In this document: piece by piece, positions 8,428 through 15,579 of the stretch | How positions within the stretch are numbered: position 1 is the stretch's first letter | Layout of the letters: each line of letters opens with the position of its first letter | From: Candidatus Auribacterota bacterium | GTDB taxonomy: Bacteria; Auribacterota; JAFGBW01 | NCBI GenBank assembly: GCA_016932965.1 | Contig: JAFGBW010000058.1 | Span: 1-16,914, forward strand | Direction: 5' to 3' | DNA length: 16,914 nucleotides | Made by a program: the position numbers and the translations under genes | The notes under the pieces: model-generated | The model's database searches: none | Told to the model about the DNA's origin: nothing | The model's input: the letters and a program-made list of their open reading frames with translations, nothing else

Positions 8428-8456
8428 TCATTGTTTCTTCAAATCAGGACGTGATC

Positions 8457-9854
8457 ATGCAAAATATATTGATCATCGGTGCCGGAGATGCCGGTAGAAT
8501 CATTGCTCATTCACTCAGCGGAAAAAAACAGACCCGCATCATCGGCTTTCTGGATGACAATCCCGGACTTCATCATAAAATAATCTCAAACATTTGTGTT
8601 CTCGGTCCTGTTCGTTTGCTTTCTGATCTCGCTAAAAAACAAGTGATTTCCGAGGTGATTGTGGCTATTCCCTCGGCCTCGGGAGAATTACTGACTCCTA
8701 TTATCAAGGAAATACTCAATGCCAACCTTTCTTACCGCATAGCTCCCGGATTTTATAATTATAACACACGGGATGTGGATATCCGTTACCCCTTACGGAA
8801 AATTGATATCACTGATCTTCTTGGAAGACATACGGTTGATTTACCCATCTCATTGGTATCTGATTACTTGAGTAACAAACGCGTTTTGATCACCGGAGCC
8901 GGCGGATCCATCGGTTCAGAAATCGCAAGGACCGTGGCCATGTTTCATCCTAAGCAAATCCAGCTGCTGGGACGCGGAGAAGGATCTATTTTTTCCATTC
9001 AAAATGAGCTTTTCATGCGTTTTCATTCCATTTCTCTTCTCCCTTTGATTGTCAATTGTACGGACCGGTCCTCGCTGATGACCTATTTTAAAAAACTTAA
9101 ACCGGATATCATTTTTCACACCGCTGCTCATAAACATGTTCCTTATATGGAACTCAATCCAAGGGAAGCGTTTATCAATAATGTGACAGGGTCATTGAAT
9201 GTCTTTGATGCGGCCGTAACCTCCGGCGTAAAAAATGTGGTGATTCTGTCAACCGATAAGGCGGTCAAACCCAAATGCGTGATGGGAATCAGCAAACGCG
9301 TGGTGGAATGTCTCATTCAAAATGATTATCAAGACACAGGCCCTGTTTTTTCAGGAGTCCGTTTTGGAAATGTTCTGGGTTCCAGAGGGTCAGTGGTGGA
9401 AGTATTTCAAAAACAGATCGAATCCGGGGAACCACTCACGGTCACCCATAAAAACGCTACCCGGTATTTCATGACCATTCCGGAAGCCGCCCAGCTGGTT
9501 ATCATGGCCGGCGCTCTGGCTGAACAGGGACACATGTATGTCCTGGATATGGGAAAGCAAATCCCCATTGTTAAACTGGCAAAAGACTTAATTGAACTCA
9601 ATGGACTGACGCCTCAGAAAGACATTGAAATCATTTTTACCCGACTACGCCGGGGAGAAAAAATGAAAGAATCGCTGCTCGTATCTCCTGAATTTAAAAA
9701 AACTATTCATAATAAAATCTGGGATGATCCCCCTCCTGAAAAAAGACATCCTATCAAATCAAGAATCAATGCCCTTCTGCCGAAACTGGATGCCATGACA
9801 GGCCCACAAATTCTGAAATTCATGAAAGAATTGATCACATCTGGAAAGGGTTAA
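8457..9854 (+). CDS. CapD/WbpM/FlaA1-like nucleoside-diphosphate-sugar 4,6-dehydratase/epimerase, without membrane helices
   Basis: A 465-residue protein. I chose the ATG at 8457 because AGGA at 8446-8449 is seven bases upstream and the protein then begins directly at strand one of a Rossmann domain (IIGAGDAGR, 7-15); a GTG at 8391 is in frame but adds only a polar tail. Two domains follow: an N-terminal NAD/CoA-binding-like domain (1-120) and an extended SDR catalytic domain with TGAGGSIGSE at 146-155, AAHKHVPYME at 223-232, STDKAVKP at 265-272 and M276-x3-K280 where classical SDRs have Tyr-x3-Lys, as in WbpM and FlaA1. Full WbpM-type proteins carry four N-terminal membrane helices before this; they are missing here. 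In the family, UDP-GlcNAc is converted to a 4-keto-6-deoxy sugar for surface glycans. It stands apart from the main cluster. Confidence 0.92.
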   Translation: MQNILIIGAGDAGRIIAHSLSGKKQTRIIGFLDDNPGLHHKIISNICVLGPVRLLSDLAKKQVISEVIVAIPSASGELLTPIIKEILNANLSYRIAPGFYNYNTRDVDIRYPLRKIDITDLLGRHTVDLPISLVSDYLSNKRVLITGAGGSIGSEIARTVAMFHPKQIQLLGRGEGSIFSIQNELFMRFHSISLLPLIVNCTDRSSLMTYFKKLKPDIIFHTAAHKHVPYMELNPREAFINNVTGSLNVFDAAVTSGVKNVVILSTDKAVKPKCVMGISKRVVECLIQNDYQDTGPVFSGVRFGNVLGSRGSVVEVFQKQIESGEPLTVTHKNATRYFMTIPEAAQLVIMAGALAEQGHMYVLDMGKQIPIVKLAKDLIELNGLTPQKDIEIIFTRLRRGEKMKESLLVSPEFKKTIHNKIWDDPPPEKRHPIKSRINALLPKLDAMTGPQILKFMKELITSGKG

Positions 9855-9878
9855 TCGACATCTTATTATGATGCTGTT

Positions 9879-10736
9879 TTATTTTTTCTTGATCCACAAC
9901 GATCCTGGTATCCGTTGCGGATTCCATTTATATGACTTGATCAGACGGCGTACCAGTAAAGGATCGAGAAACCTGACATAAGATGCACAAACTAATACTT
10001 CATAATCGCTTCTATTGACGCTGTAGAAATCCAGCAATACCTGTGATTCCCCAAACACAGCAGGATCATCCTCATAACAAATATCGTATGGAAAAGTAAA
10101 ATCATGGTGGTGAATGATCACTCCCTCATGAAGTCGGGGCAGAATTTCCCTGCAATGAAAACGCGCTTCTTCAGTGGTGTGGCTTGAATCAATGAACAGA
10201 ATATCATTTTCTTTGAGTTCCAAAAATATTTCCGTGGACACATCCTCCACTTTCTCCTGTCTATGTTGAACGTTTATGGGCAGACTCCTTCGTGGTTCCG
10301 GATCAATGCTGATGATACGACCAGTCTTGTTTTTTTTCAAGGCATCCGCTGCGAAATGTGTTGAATGGCCGGATCCAATTTCGACAATCAAGCTGGGTTT
10401 ATATTGTCTTATGATTGAATAGTATAACTCTGGATCGATGGATACGAATGAACCATTATAGATTCTGCCCAAAGGCCATCTAAACTCCGCAATCCATGGA
10501 GTCACGATTGTTTCGAAATTCTTTACTGACGGCTCGAACAAGCTTTCATATTGAATGTAATTCTTCAGAACAATGGCTTTATCAGCCTGATACTTCAAAT
10601 GGTAGGACTTGAACAGCCACTCCTGATACGTCTGTACTGTCCTAAGCAGATAGAAAACAAAAGAAAGCCGTTTGATGTCTTTGAATTTTGCCTGAACAAA
10701 CTGCGGTAAAATTTTTTTAACAATCTGCTTTATCAT
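9879..10736 (-). CDS. class I SAM-dependent methyltransferase
   Basis: A 285-residue protein with a Rossmann methyltransferase domain from about residue 100. Motif I is IVEIGSGHS (117-125), the acidic residue after strand two is D145 in IISIDPEP, and strand four carries FIDSSH (181-186). HHHDFTFPYD at 209-218 follows strand five and resembles the HD motif of the Methyltransf_24 family, many of which methylate sugars or act in glycan clusters. The first 95 residues are a basic, partly helical extension with no obvious signal peptide. AGGA seven bases before the ATG is a good ribosome-binding site. It is the last gene of a - strand group with a pilin-like gene and a GT4 glycosyltransferase, so sugar O-methylation is a plausible but unproven role. 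Confidence 0.88.
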   Translation of the reverse strand: MIKQIVKKILPQFVQAKFKDIKRLSFVFYLLRTVQTYQEWLFKSYHLKYQADKAIVLKNYIQYESLFEPSVKNFETIVTPWIAEFRWPLGRIYNGSFVSIDPELYYSIIRQYKPSLIVEIGSGHSTHFAADALKKNKTGRIISIDPEPRRSLPINVQHRQEKVEDVSTEIFLELKENDILFIDSSHTTEEARFHCREILPRLHEGVIIHHHDFTFPYDICYEDDPAVFGESQVLLDFYSVNRSDYEVLVCASYVRFLDPLLVRRLIKSYKWNPQRIPGSLWIKKK

Positions 10737-10921
10737 CTTCTCATCCTGTTAATAGTGATTGCCGGACCAGTTATTCAGTAATGATCGTTCATTTTTCTCT
10801 TTCAAATAATGGAAGTTGCCAGAAAGAAAGCTCATTAAAATCTTGGTTTGTAAAGATGCATTAAAGCTGTTTTTTCGGCGCTCCCCTCACTGTAAGCCAA
10901 GTAGTTTGGTAGCCGGTGAAT
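10737..10921. other. intergenic spacer with no recognisable gene
   Basis: This 185-base spacer separates the pilin-like gene from the methyltransferase gene on the same strand. It contains the ribosome-binding site of the methyltransferase near 10744-10747. I found no open frame with a good start, no strong hairpin followed by a T run, and no convincing promoter pair (one TTGAAA-like hexamer on the complement has only a weak -10 partner). Confidence 0.5.
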
Positions 10922-11188
10922 TCATGGTATGAATTTTTGATATTGTTCAGACCGTTTTTTTGTCTTCTCATTGATCTGGTCCACCTGATTCTCCAAAGAC
11001 TTTTGAAGAGCTGCCGGTGATTTTGACTGAGAAGAAATACCGGTTTGCTGCATGGTATTTAAATAGGCCGGCAGCCAATACGCCATGATAATGCAGAGAA
11101 TTGCCAGCGCCAGCACCATGCTAAGCAAAGAAAATCCCTGATTTTCATTGACCTCAGCCGGGATATCATGATGCATACAATTTTTCAT
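10922..11188 (-). CDS. small type IV pilin-like (pseudopilin-like) protein lacking the +5 glutamate
   Basis: An 88-residue peptide if started at the ATG at 11188 (84 residues from the ATG at 11176; neither has a good ribosome-binding site). A short charged leader ends in NENQG, then comes FSLLSMVLALAILCIIMAYW, a long hydrophobic helix. The G18|F19 junction fits a prepilin peptidase site, but the residue at +5, normally Glu, is Ser23, as is tolerated in some GspK-like minor pseudopilins. The mature part is only about 70 residues, with a hydrophilic, coiled-coil-like tail ending in KKRSEQYQKFIP and no globular domain. The start overlaps the 3' end of the upstream GT4 gene by 11 to 23 bases, so translation is probably coupled. 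No other pilus or secretion gene is in the window. Function unknown. Confidence 0.65.
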   Translation of the reverse strand: MKNCMHHDIPAEVNENQGFSLLSMVLALAILCIIMAYWLPAYLNTMQQTGISSQSKSPAALQKSLENQVDQINEKTKKRSEQYQKFIP

Positions 11189-12278
11189 GTTTTTCAATGA
11201 TCCGTGAATGATCAAAAGGGTCAAAAAAGGAGACTGATTTTGGAACATAATAAAAAGGGCCTTTGAGAATTTCAAGTGAATAAGTAACCGCCTGCTTTAT
11301 ATCGAGATAAGGATAAATAAACCCCTGCTTCCCCTGTTCGAGCATATCGCTGATACCTCCTGCAGGAGTGGTCACGATAGGGACATGATAGTAAAGACAT
11401 TCTATCTGGGCCATGGAGAGCCCCTCATAACGGGAACAACTTAAAAATAAATTCATACGGGAATAGTACGGCTCCGTATTCTGGACAGCACCTGGAAAGA
11501 TCACTTTTTTAAGCCCGATTTTATGCGCAAAAGCTTGTGTCTTTTCCAATAACGGCCCTGTTCCTATGAAAACAAATTCTGCCTCCGGAACATGCCTGGA
11601 AATTCTGTGTGCAAGGAGTATCAATTCCAGGGGTCTTTTTTGCTCTTTAAAACTCAAAACGGATCCAATCAACAGATGGATACCTGATTTGTCTGATTTG
11701 GGAATGCTGGTATAAAAATCATGCATATCCTGAATCACAACATGCCTTTGTTCGGGACTCACCAGATTCATTTTTAGCGCTTCATCAAGGTTGGATTGGC
11801 AGACAAAAACCGTTCCCTGATTCCACCGGTTTAACCATTTTTCAAAAAAAACAAAACAGATACGAAAAAGAAAATTTCTGAAATAGGGGTGTCCAAAACC
11901 GTGATAAGTATGAAAAATATGTTTTATTCCGGCCAGAACAGCGGCCAATCTCCCCAGAATGGAAGGTTTGGAACAATGCGTATGCAAAAGATCGAATCGG
12001 TATTCGAGAAACAAAAAATATAGCTGAAACAAACAGATCAAATCAAATAAGGGATGAAATCGTCTTTGTAAATACTTGAGGCGGATCACGGTTGTTTTTT
12101 TCAATTCTGAAAAGCAACTCAGAAGGGGCCCCTTTTCACCATAAGCCAGATAAAGTTGATGTTGGGATTTTTTTTCCAGTTCTCGCAGCAGTCTGAAAGT
12201 GGAAATCTGCGCTCCTCCCAATTCAGCCGAGGTCATAAGATGACAAATTTTTTTTACTGTCATGGGAAAATTTCTCAT
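11166..12278 (-). CDS. family 4 glycosyltransferase (GT-B fold)
   Basis: A 370-residue GT4 enzyme. The N-terminal domain starts with ICHLMTSAELGGAQIS (11-26), where GGAQ is the glycine-rich donor loop, and has HTHCSKPSILGRLAA (99-113) and HTYHGFGHP (123-131). The C-terminal domain has IGSVLSFKEQKRP (204-216), FIGTGPLLE (237-245) and the EX7E motif from E285 to E293 in EGLSMAQIE, then VPIVTTPAGG. Start may be the ATG at 12278 or at 12263; the ribosome-binding evidence is weak for both. A hydrophobic patch near 78-92 may help membrane contact. The gene overlaps the small pilin-like gene at its 3' end. It fits sugar transfer to a lipid-linked or surface glycan; substrates are unknown. Confidence 0.92.
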   Translation of the reverse strand: MRNFPMTVKKICHLMTSAELGGAQISTFRLLRELEKKSQHQLYLAYGEKGPLLSCFSELKKTTVIRLKYLQRRFHPLFDLICLFQLYFLFLEYRFDLLHTHCSKPSILGRLAAVLAGIKHIFHTYHGFGHPYFRNFLFRICFVFFEKWLNRWNQGTVFVCQSNLDEALKMNLVSPEQRHVVIQDMHDFYTSIPKSDKSGIHLLIGSVLSFKEQKRPLELILLAHRISRHVPEAEFVFIGTGPLLEKTQAFAHKIGLKKVIFPGAVQNTEPYYSRMNLFLSCSRYEGLSMAQIECLYYHVPIVTTPAGGISDMLEQGKQGFIYPYLDIKQAVTYSLEILKGPFYYVPKSVSFFDPFDHSRIIEKHEKLYAS

Positions 12279-12341
12279 CTGATGAAATTCCCGATAAATT
12301 TAACAGTGCCGGGAATATTTAAAATAAACATTTTTTCCCCA

Positions 12342-12365
12342 CGCAAAAACGCTGAGGCGCACAGA
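12342..12365. repeat. short array of CGC-led octamers
   Basis: Three consecutive octamers, CGCAAAAA, CGCTGAGG and CGCACAGA, fit a loose CGCNNARR pattern with exact eight-base period. It lies in the 108-base spacer between the zinc-ribbon gene end and the GT4 gene start. Similar octamer strings (CGCAGAGA-like) are known to me from intergenic DNA of many unrelated bacteria, with no settled function; identity to those is from memory. Confidence 0.5.
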
Positions 12366-12386
12366 GAAATATCATCAAACAAGCGG

Positions 12387-13328
12387 CTACTCTAGGGACA
12401 CCTTCACTTCCGAACCCTGTCCATGACCAAAGGAAATGATCAATTCAGCCGCCCCCTGCGGGATGGATACTCCGAATTCATTTCGTCCCTCATGAAGTCT
12501 TGTTGAAACCGGATTGGCCATCACCTGGCCTCCTATTTTTACGCTGATCGTGTTGATGAGTACAGGCATTTTCTGAGTGACATGAACATCCACGATCACT
12601 TTAGTATAATTCCTTGAGGCGGTATGAGAGCCGATGGAATACCGTTTGACCTCTTTTTCATAATTGGCTTTTGTAAATGAACCCAATAAAATCGGCTTCA
12701 TGACAACCGGCTTATCAGATTGCCTGTGTTTTTGATGATAGTGTCTCTTATCTTTATGTTTTCCTGGATAGCAATAAGGACAGCGTGTATAACCAGTCGA
12801 GTATCTCTTCTGACACTGTGAACAATAAAAATACTCTGATTCCTGGGGGAAAATGCTCACGAATTCATTCCTGCATTCCGGACATTCAAAAAAATAATAT
12901 CGGCTCAACATGGCGCCGCAATTACGGCAATAACTGCTGCCAGGATCATTGCCTTCTTCACATTTCGGGCAGATCCTGACAACCGAGTTAATATTCACGT
13001 TAAAATGCCGATTGCACTTGGGGCAGCGAACCGCATTCTGATTCAGGTTTATTTTTCTCCCGCAGCTGGAACAAAAAAAAGCACCGGGCTGATTCAACGC
13101 ATTGCAATAAGGACAAATAAATTGATCTGATCTTTTTCTTCCACATTTGGAGCAATAAGCAGCATCAGACTGATTATTGTATCCACAGGATGGACAATTC
13201 CACATCTGGTTCTGAACATTTGGCTGACCTCCTAATATACCCCCAAATAAATCGGATAGCTTATCTCCGGAAAAAGAAAAACAGCTTAATGAAAAAAATA
13301 GTATCAAGGCGGTTAATTTTCTTTTCAT
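12387..13328 (-). CDS. exported multi-zinc-ribbon protein with C-terminal beta-rich domain
   Basis: A 313-residue protein. It begins with a signal peptide (MKRKLTALILFFSLSCFSFS, cleavage likely near residue 20-21; Cys16 does not fit a clean lipobox). Ten CxxC pairs follow, at C45, C72, C102, C120, C149, C169 and so on: 45/48, 59/62, 72/75, 86/89, 102/105, 120/123, 134/137, 149/152, 169/172 and 183/186. Several are 14 residues apart, as in zinc-ribbon/double-zinc-ribbon domains (CPSCG...CSKCG), so about five metal sites are possible. A His/Lys-rich linker (188-205) leads to a beta-rich domain (about 212-313) of unknown family. AAGGAG five bases before the ATG is a strong ribosome-binding site. 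Export of a zinc-ribbon string is odd, since such domains are usually cytoplasmic. Function unknown. Confidence 0.88.
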   Translation of the reverse strand: MKRKLTALILFFSLSCFSFSGDKLSDLFGGILGGQPNVQNQMWNCPSCGYNNQSDAAYCSKCGRKRSDQFICPYCNALNQPGAFFCSSCGRKINLNQNAVRCPKCNRHFNVNINSVVRICPKCEEGNDPGSSYCRNCGAMLSRYYFFECPECRNEFVSIFPQESEYFYCSQCQKRYSTGYTRCPYCYPGKHKDKRHYHQKHRQSDKPVVMKPILLGSFTKANYEKEVKRYSIGSHTASRNYTKVIVDVHVTQKMPVLINTISVKIGGQVMANPVSTRLHEGRNEFGVSIPQGAAELIISFGHGQGSEVKVSLE

Positions 13329-13375
13329 TTATTCTCCTTTTTCATTCCATTATCTGACATCGCTTTAAAAAGGAT

Positions 13376-13404
13376 ATTATCTAAATATTTTTTAAAATTA
13401 GCAA
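13376..13404 (-). promoter_or_regulatory. putative sigma70-like promoter of the zinc-ribbon gene
   Basis: On the complement, a -35 TTGCTA (13404-13399) and a -10 GATAAT (13381-13376) are separated by exactly 17 bases. The start point would fall near 13369, giving a leader of about 40 bases with a strong AAGGAG before the ATG at 13328. Sequence prediction only. Confidence 0.5.
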
Positions 13405-13425
13405 AACAAAATATCAAAATATCTT

Positions 13426-13454
13426 TTTACCCTAATAAGGTGTTTTGTTATAGT
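13426..13454 (+). promoter_or_regulatory. putative sigma70-like promoter of folE giving a leaderless transcript
   Basis: TTTACC (13426-13431) and TATAGT (13449-13454) are separated by 17 bases. Seven bases after the -10 lies 13461, one base before the folE ATG at 13462. There is no purine-rich ribosome-binding site in front of the ATG (the bases are TTTCCTCC), which agrees with a leaderless mRNA. Sequence prediction only. Confidence 0.5.
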
Positions 13455-13461
13455 TTCCTCC

Positions 13462-14007
13462 ATGATGCACGATGCCATTATCAATATTTTACGCTCCATT
13501 GGAGAGGATCCGGAACGACCTGGTTTAATAAAAACTCCTGATCGGGTCGAAAAAACCTATCAATTTTTAACAAAAGGATATAAAGAGAATCCGGAAAAGA
13601 TATTGATATCCGCCATTTTTGATGAACCCTATGATGAGATGGTAGTCGTCAAAAACATCAATATTTATTCTTTATGTGAGCATCACCTCCTACCTTTCCA
13701 TGGGAAAGTCCATGTCGCTTACATACCGGACGGAAAAATCGTTGGACTCAGCAAAATACCCAGGGTCGTCGAAGCTTTTGCACGAAGACTCCAGGTGCAG
13801 GAAAGGCTGACACAGCAGATCGCCTTTTGCATTAATAATACCCTTCAACCAAAAGGAACTGCCGTAGTGATCGAAGCTTATCACCTGTGCCTCGCCATGC
13901 GCGGGGTTGAAAAGCAAAATGCCCATCTCATCACCAGTACGCTTCTAGGCAGATTTCGTTCAGACCGCGGAACTCGTCAGGAATTCATGAGCTTCATCAA
14001 GCAATAA
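13462..14007 (+). CDS. folE: GTP cyclohydrolase I (type IA)
   Basis: A 181-residue FolE enzyme, close to the usual bacterial length. It catalyses GTP to 7,8-dihydroneopterin triphosphate plus formate, the first step to folate and to queuosine-type deazaguanines. The zinc site is complete: C72 and H75 in [10 protein letters not shown] and C143 in [29 protein letters not shown] (95-114) and the final [15 protein letters not shown] are conserved family segments; H74 and H141 are the expected catalytic histidines. Two ATG codons are adjacent (13462 and 13465); neither has a Shine-Dalgarno, and a promoter places the transcript start at the first. It is divergent from the zinc-ribbon gene and not next to other folate genes. 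Confidence in the assignment is very high. Confidence 0.98.
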   Translation: MMHDAIINILRSIGEDPERPGLIKTPDRVEKTYQFLTKGYKENPEKILISAIFDEPYDEMVVVKNINIYSLCEHHLLPFHGKVHVAYIPDGKIVGLSKIPRVVEAFARRLQVQERLTQQIAFCINNTLQPKGTAVVIEAYHLCLAMRGVEKQNAHLITSTLLGRFRSDRGTRQEFMSFIKQ

Positions 14008-14022
14008 GAGCTGTCCCAGCTC
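14008..14022. terminator. short hairpin between convergent genes
   Basis: GAGCTG-TCC-CAGCTC forms a perfect six-pair stem with a three-base loop directly after the folE stop and before the convergent kinase gene end. There is no T run after it on either strand, so it is not a classical intrinsic terminator; it may protect or end transcripts from both sides. Confidence 0.3.
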
Positions 14023-14038
14023 ATTGATCCAGCCTTCC

Positions 14039-15169
14039 TTATTCCGCAGGTAACTGTTTGACTGCTCTGCGCCTGATGGGGATAGAGATTAGAAACGTGG
14101 TCCCCTGGCCGGGTTTGGATTTAACAGAAATGCTTCCGCCGTGGTCTTTAATAATACGATATGTGATCACAAGCCCCAGACCATTTCCAGTCTCTTTGGT
14201 GGTATAAAAAGGATCAAATATTTTTGTCATTTCTGAAGAGGAAATGCCTTTCCCCTGATCCTTTATCTCTATTTCACATGAATCATTCTTGTCCTGAACT
14301 TGAATATCAATAATCGAACCGGCAGGAGAAGCCTCAATAGCGTTCATGATGACATTGGTGAGAGCTTGTTTCATCCGCGCTTCATCCAAAAGAAATGACT
14401 CATGTTTTCCAGAAGAAAATCGTAAGGTCACATTTTTTTCCTTTGCCATGGCATGAAGCATGGCGACCACTTGCATTATCAGATCATCTATGGAATGAAA
14501 AGCAAACTGAGGATTGGTTGGACGAACCGCATCAAGAAATCGATGGATAATATCATCCAGGCGGGCTAATTCCTTGTTGAGTATTTCGACGGAAGCATTT
14601 ATTTGCTTTTTATTCTGCTTTTTACGGGCAGGAATATTAACCAGCAGACGTTTGAGCAGTTGAGCATGCAAACTCAGGCTGGCAATAGGATTGCCGAGTT
14701 CGTGCGCAAAACCAGCACTGAATGTGATACTGTCATTGAAGCGGGGATTCAGTTGTTCCAGTTTTTCACGCGTGATGTCTTTTATTAGAAACAGCCGGTA
14801 GGAAGGCTGATTAGGCAACAGAAGAGGGACACAAAAGACATTAAGATTCTTTACAACCGGCTCCAGTATTTCTACTTCTCTCTGATAACTGATAAAATCC
14901 AGATTTTTTGTGTTTTCTAACAATTCGAAAATGGGGGATCCGGAAAGGGGATTTTTTTCATCTGTCATCCATCCCATCAAATTAAAAAGATTTTTGGCGC
15001 TTTGATTGATGAATACGGGAGCATTCTTCTGGTCCACCACCAGCAAACCATCCGGAATATAATGAAAAATGCGTTCGAAAAGCTCGCGCTGTGTTTTCAG
15101 ATCCTTAATTTTTAATTTGAAATCTTTTTCAGCCAGGCTGACTTCAATCTCTCCTTCGATTGTTTTCAT
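14039..15169 (-). CDS. soluble PAS-containing sensor histidine kinase (NtrB-like)
   Basis: A 376-residue cytoplasmic kinase. A charged coiled coil (1-35) leads to a PAS-like domain (about 30-135: IPDGLLVVDQKNAPVFINQS, ending in LIKDITRE). The HisKA H-box is FAHELGNPIASLSLHAQLL with H156; the HELGNP form is typical of NtrB/PAS kinases. The ATPase domain has TNVIMNAIEA (271-280, N276), DQGKGIS (304-310), FDPFYTTK (318-325) and GNGLGLVI (328-335). No membrane helix is seen. Start: the ATG at 15169 lies five bases after the receiver-gene stop and has no clear Shine-Dalgarno, so translational coupling is likely. It probably exchanges phosphate with the adjacent receiver protein. The signal is unknown. 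Confidence 0.95.
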   Translation of the reverse strand: MKTIEGEIEVSLAEKDFKLKIKDLKTQRELFERIFHYIPDGLLVVDQKNAPVFINQSAKNLFNLMGWMTDEKNPLSGSPIFELLENTKNLDFISYQREVEILEPVVKNLNVFCVPLLLPNQPSYRLFLIKDITREKLEQLNPRFNDSITFSAGFAHELGNPIASLSLHAQLLKRLLVNIPARKKQNKKQINASVEILNKELARLDDIIHRFLDAVRPTNPQFAFHSIDDLIMQVVAMLHAMAKEKNVTLRFSSGKHESFLLDEARMKQALTNVIMNAIEASPAGSIIDIQVQDKNDSCEIEIKDQGKGISSSEMTKIFDPFYTTKETGNGLGLVITYRIIKDHGGSISVKSKPGQGTTFLISIPIRRRAVKQLPAE

Positions 15170-15174
15170 GTCGT

Positions 15175-15579
15175 TTATAATCTGGGGGAAAGAAATTTAT
15201 CAATCAGGGAAAGAAGCTGATTTCTGTCCAAAGGTTTGGTGAGAAGCGCCTGGGCACCTGTCTGGGAAAGCCAGTCAGATTCCATTTTATTCAATACCGA
15301 CGAGAGAGCCGTCAAAAGAATGATGACCGGTCGAGATTCAAAAGGAAGTTCTTTGATGAGCCGGCAGATTTCAAAACCGTCCATCTCTGGCAACATGACA
15401 TCTAAAATCAACAGGTTGGGTTTGAAGTTGAGAATCTGAGAATAGCCAATTTCTCCCCGGGAGGTTTTGACGATGTCATATTTTTTCAAAGAAGATAAGA
15501 GGTCATGAATTTCATCCAAAAGTTTAACATCATCTTCAATGATCAGTATTTTTTTTAGCTTGCTTTTTGAATAATCCAT
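15175..15579 (-). CDS. stand-alone response-regulator receiver protein
   Basis: A 134-residue CheY-type single receiver domain. The acidic pocket is E15-D16-D17, the phosphoacceptor D60 lies in LILDVMLPEMDGF, and T90 and K115 (LLTKPLD) complete the site. No output domain follows, so it acts by protein interaction or as a phosphorelay shuttle. GAGG five bases before the ATG is a fair ribosome-binding site. It sits between two histidine kinases on the same strand, five bases upstream of the NtrB-like kinase start, so this kinase is its most likely partner. Confidence 0.95.
   Translation of the reverse strand: MDYSKSKLKKILIIEDDVKLLDEIHDLLSSLKKYDIVKTSRGEIGYSQILNFKPNLLILDVMLPEMDGFEICRLIKELPFESRPVIILLTALSSVLNKMESDWLSQTGAQALLTKPLDRNQLLSLIDKFLSPRL

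Noticed and set aside
8391-8456. GTG start giving a 22-residue longer capD-like protein
   Set aside because: The extra segment is polar, without helix or family match, and would overlap the -10 region; the ATG at 8457 has AGGA at good spacing and begins at the first Rossmann strand.
9855-9892. CATC-TTATTAT-GATG followed by a T-rich run after the capD-like gene, as an intrinsic terminator
   Set aside because: The stem has only four AT/GC-mixed pairs with a seven-base loop, and the T run codes for the Lys-rich end of the convergent methyltransferase; too weak to call.
11189-11275. A longer 117-codon form of the pilin-like gene starting at 11275
   Set aside because: The extension lies within the GT4 coding sequence and would put about 30 extra residues before an already complete prepilin leader.
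12156-12395. Open frame of 79 codons on the + strand across the GT4 start and the spacer
   Set aside because: Its first part is antisense to the GT4 gene, it has no good start signal and its composition looks random.
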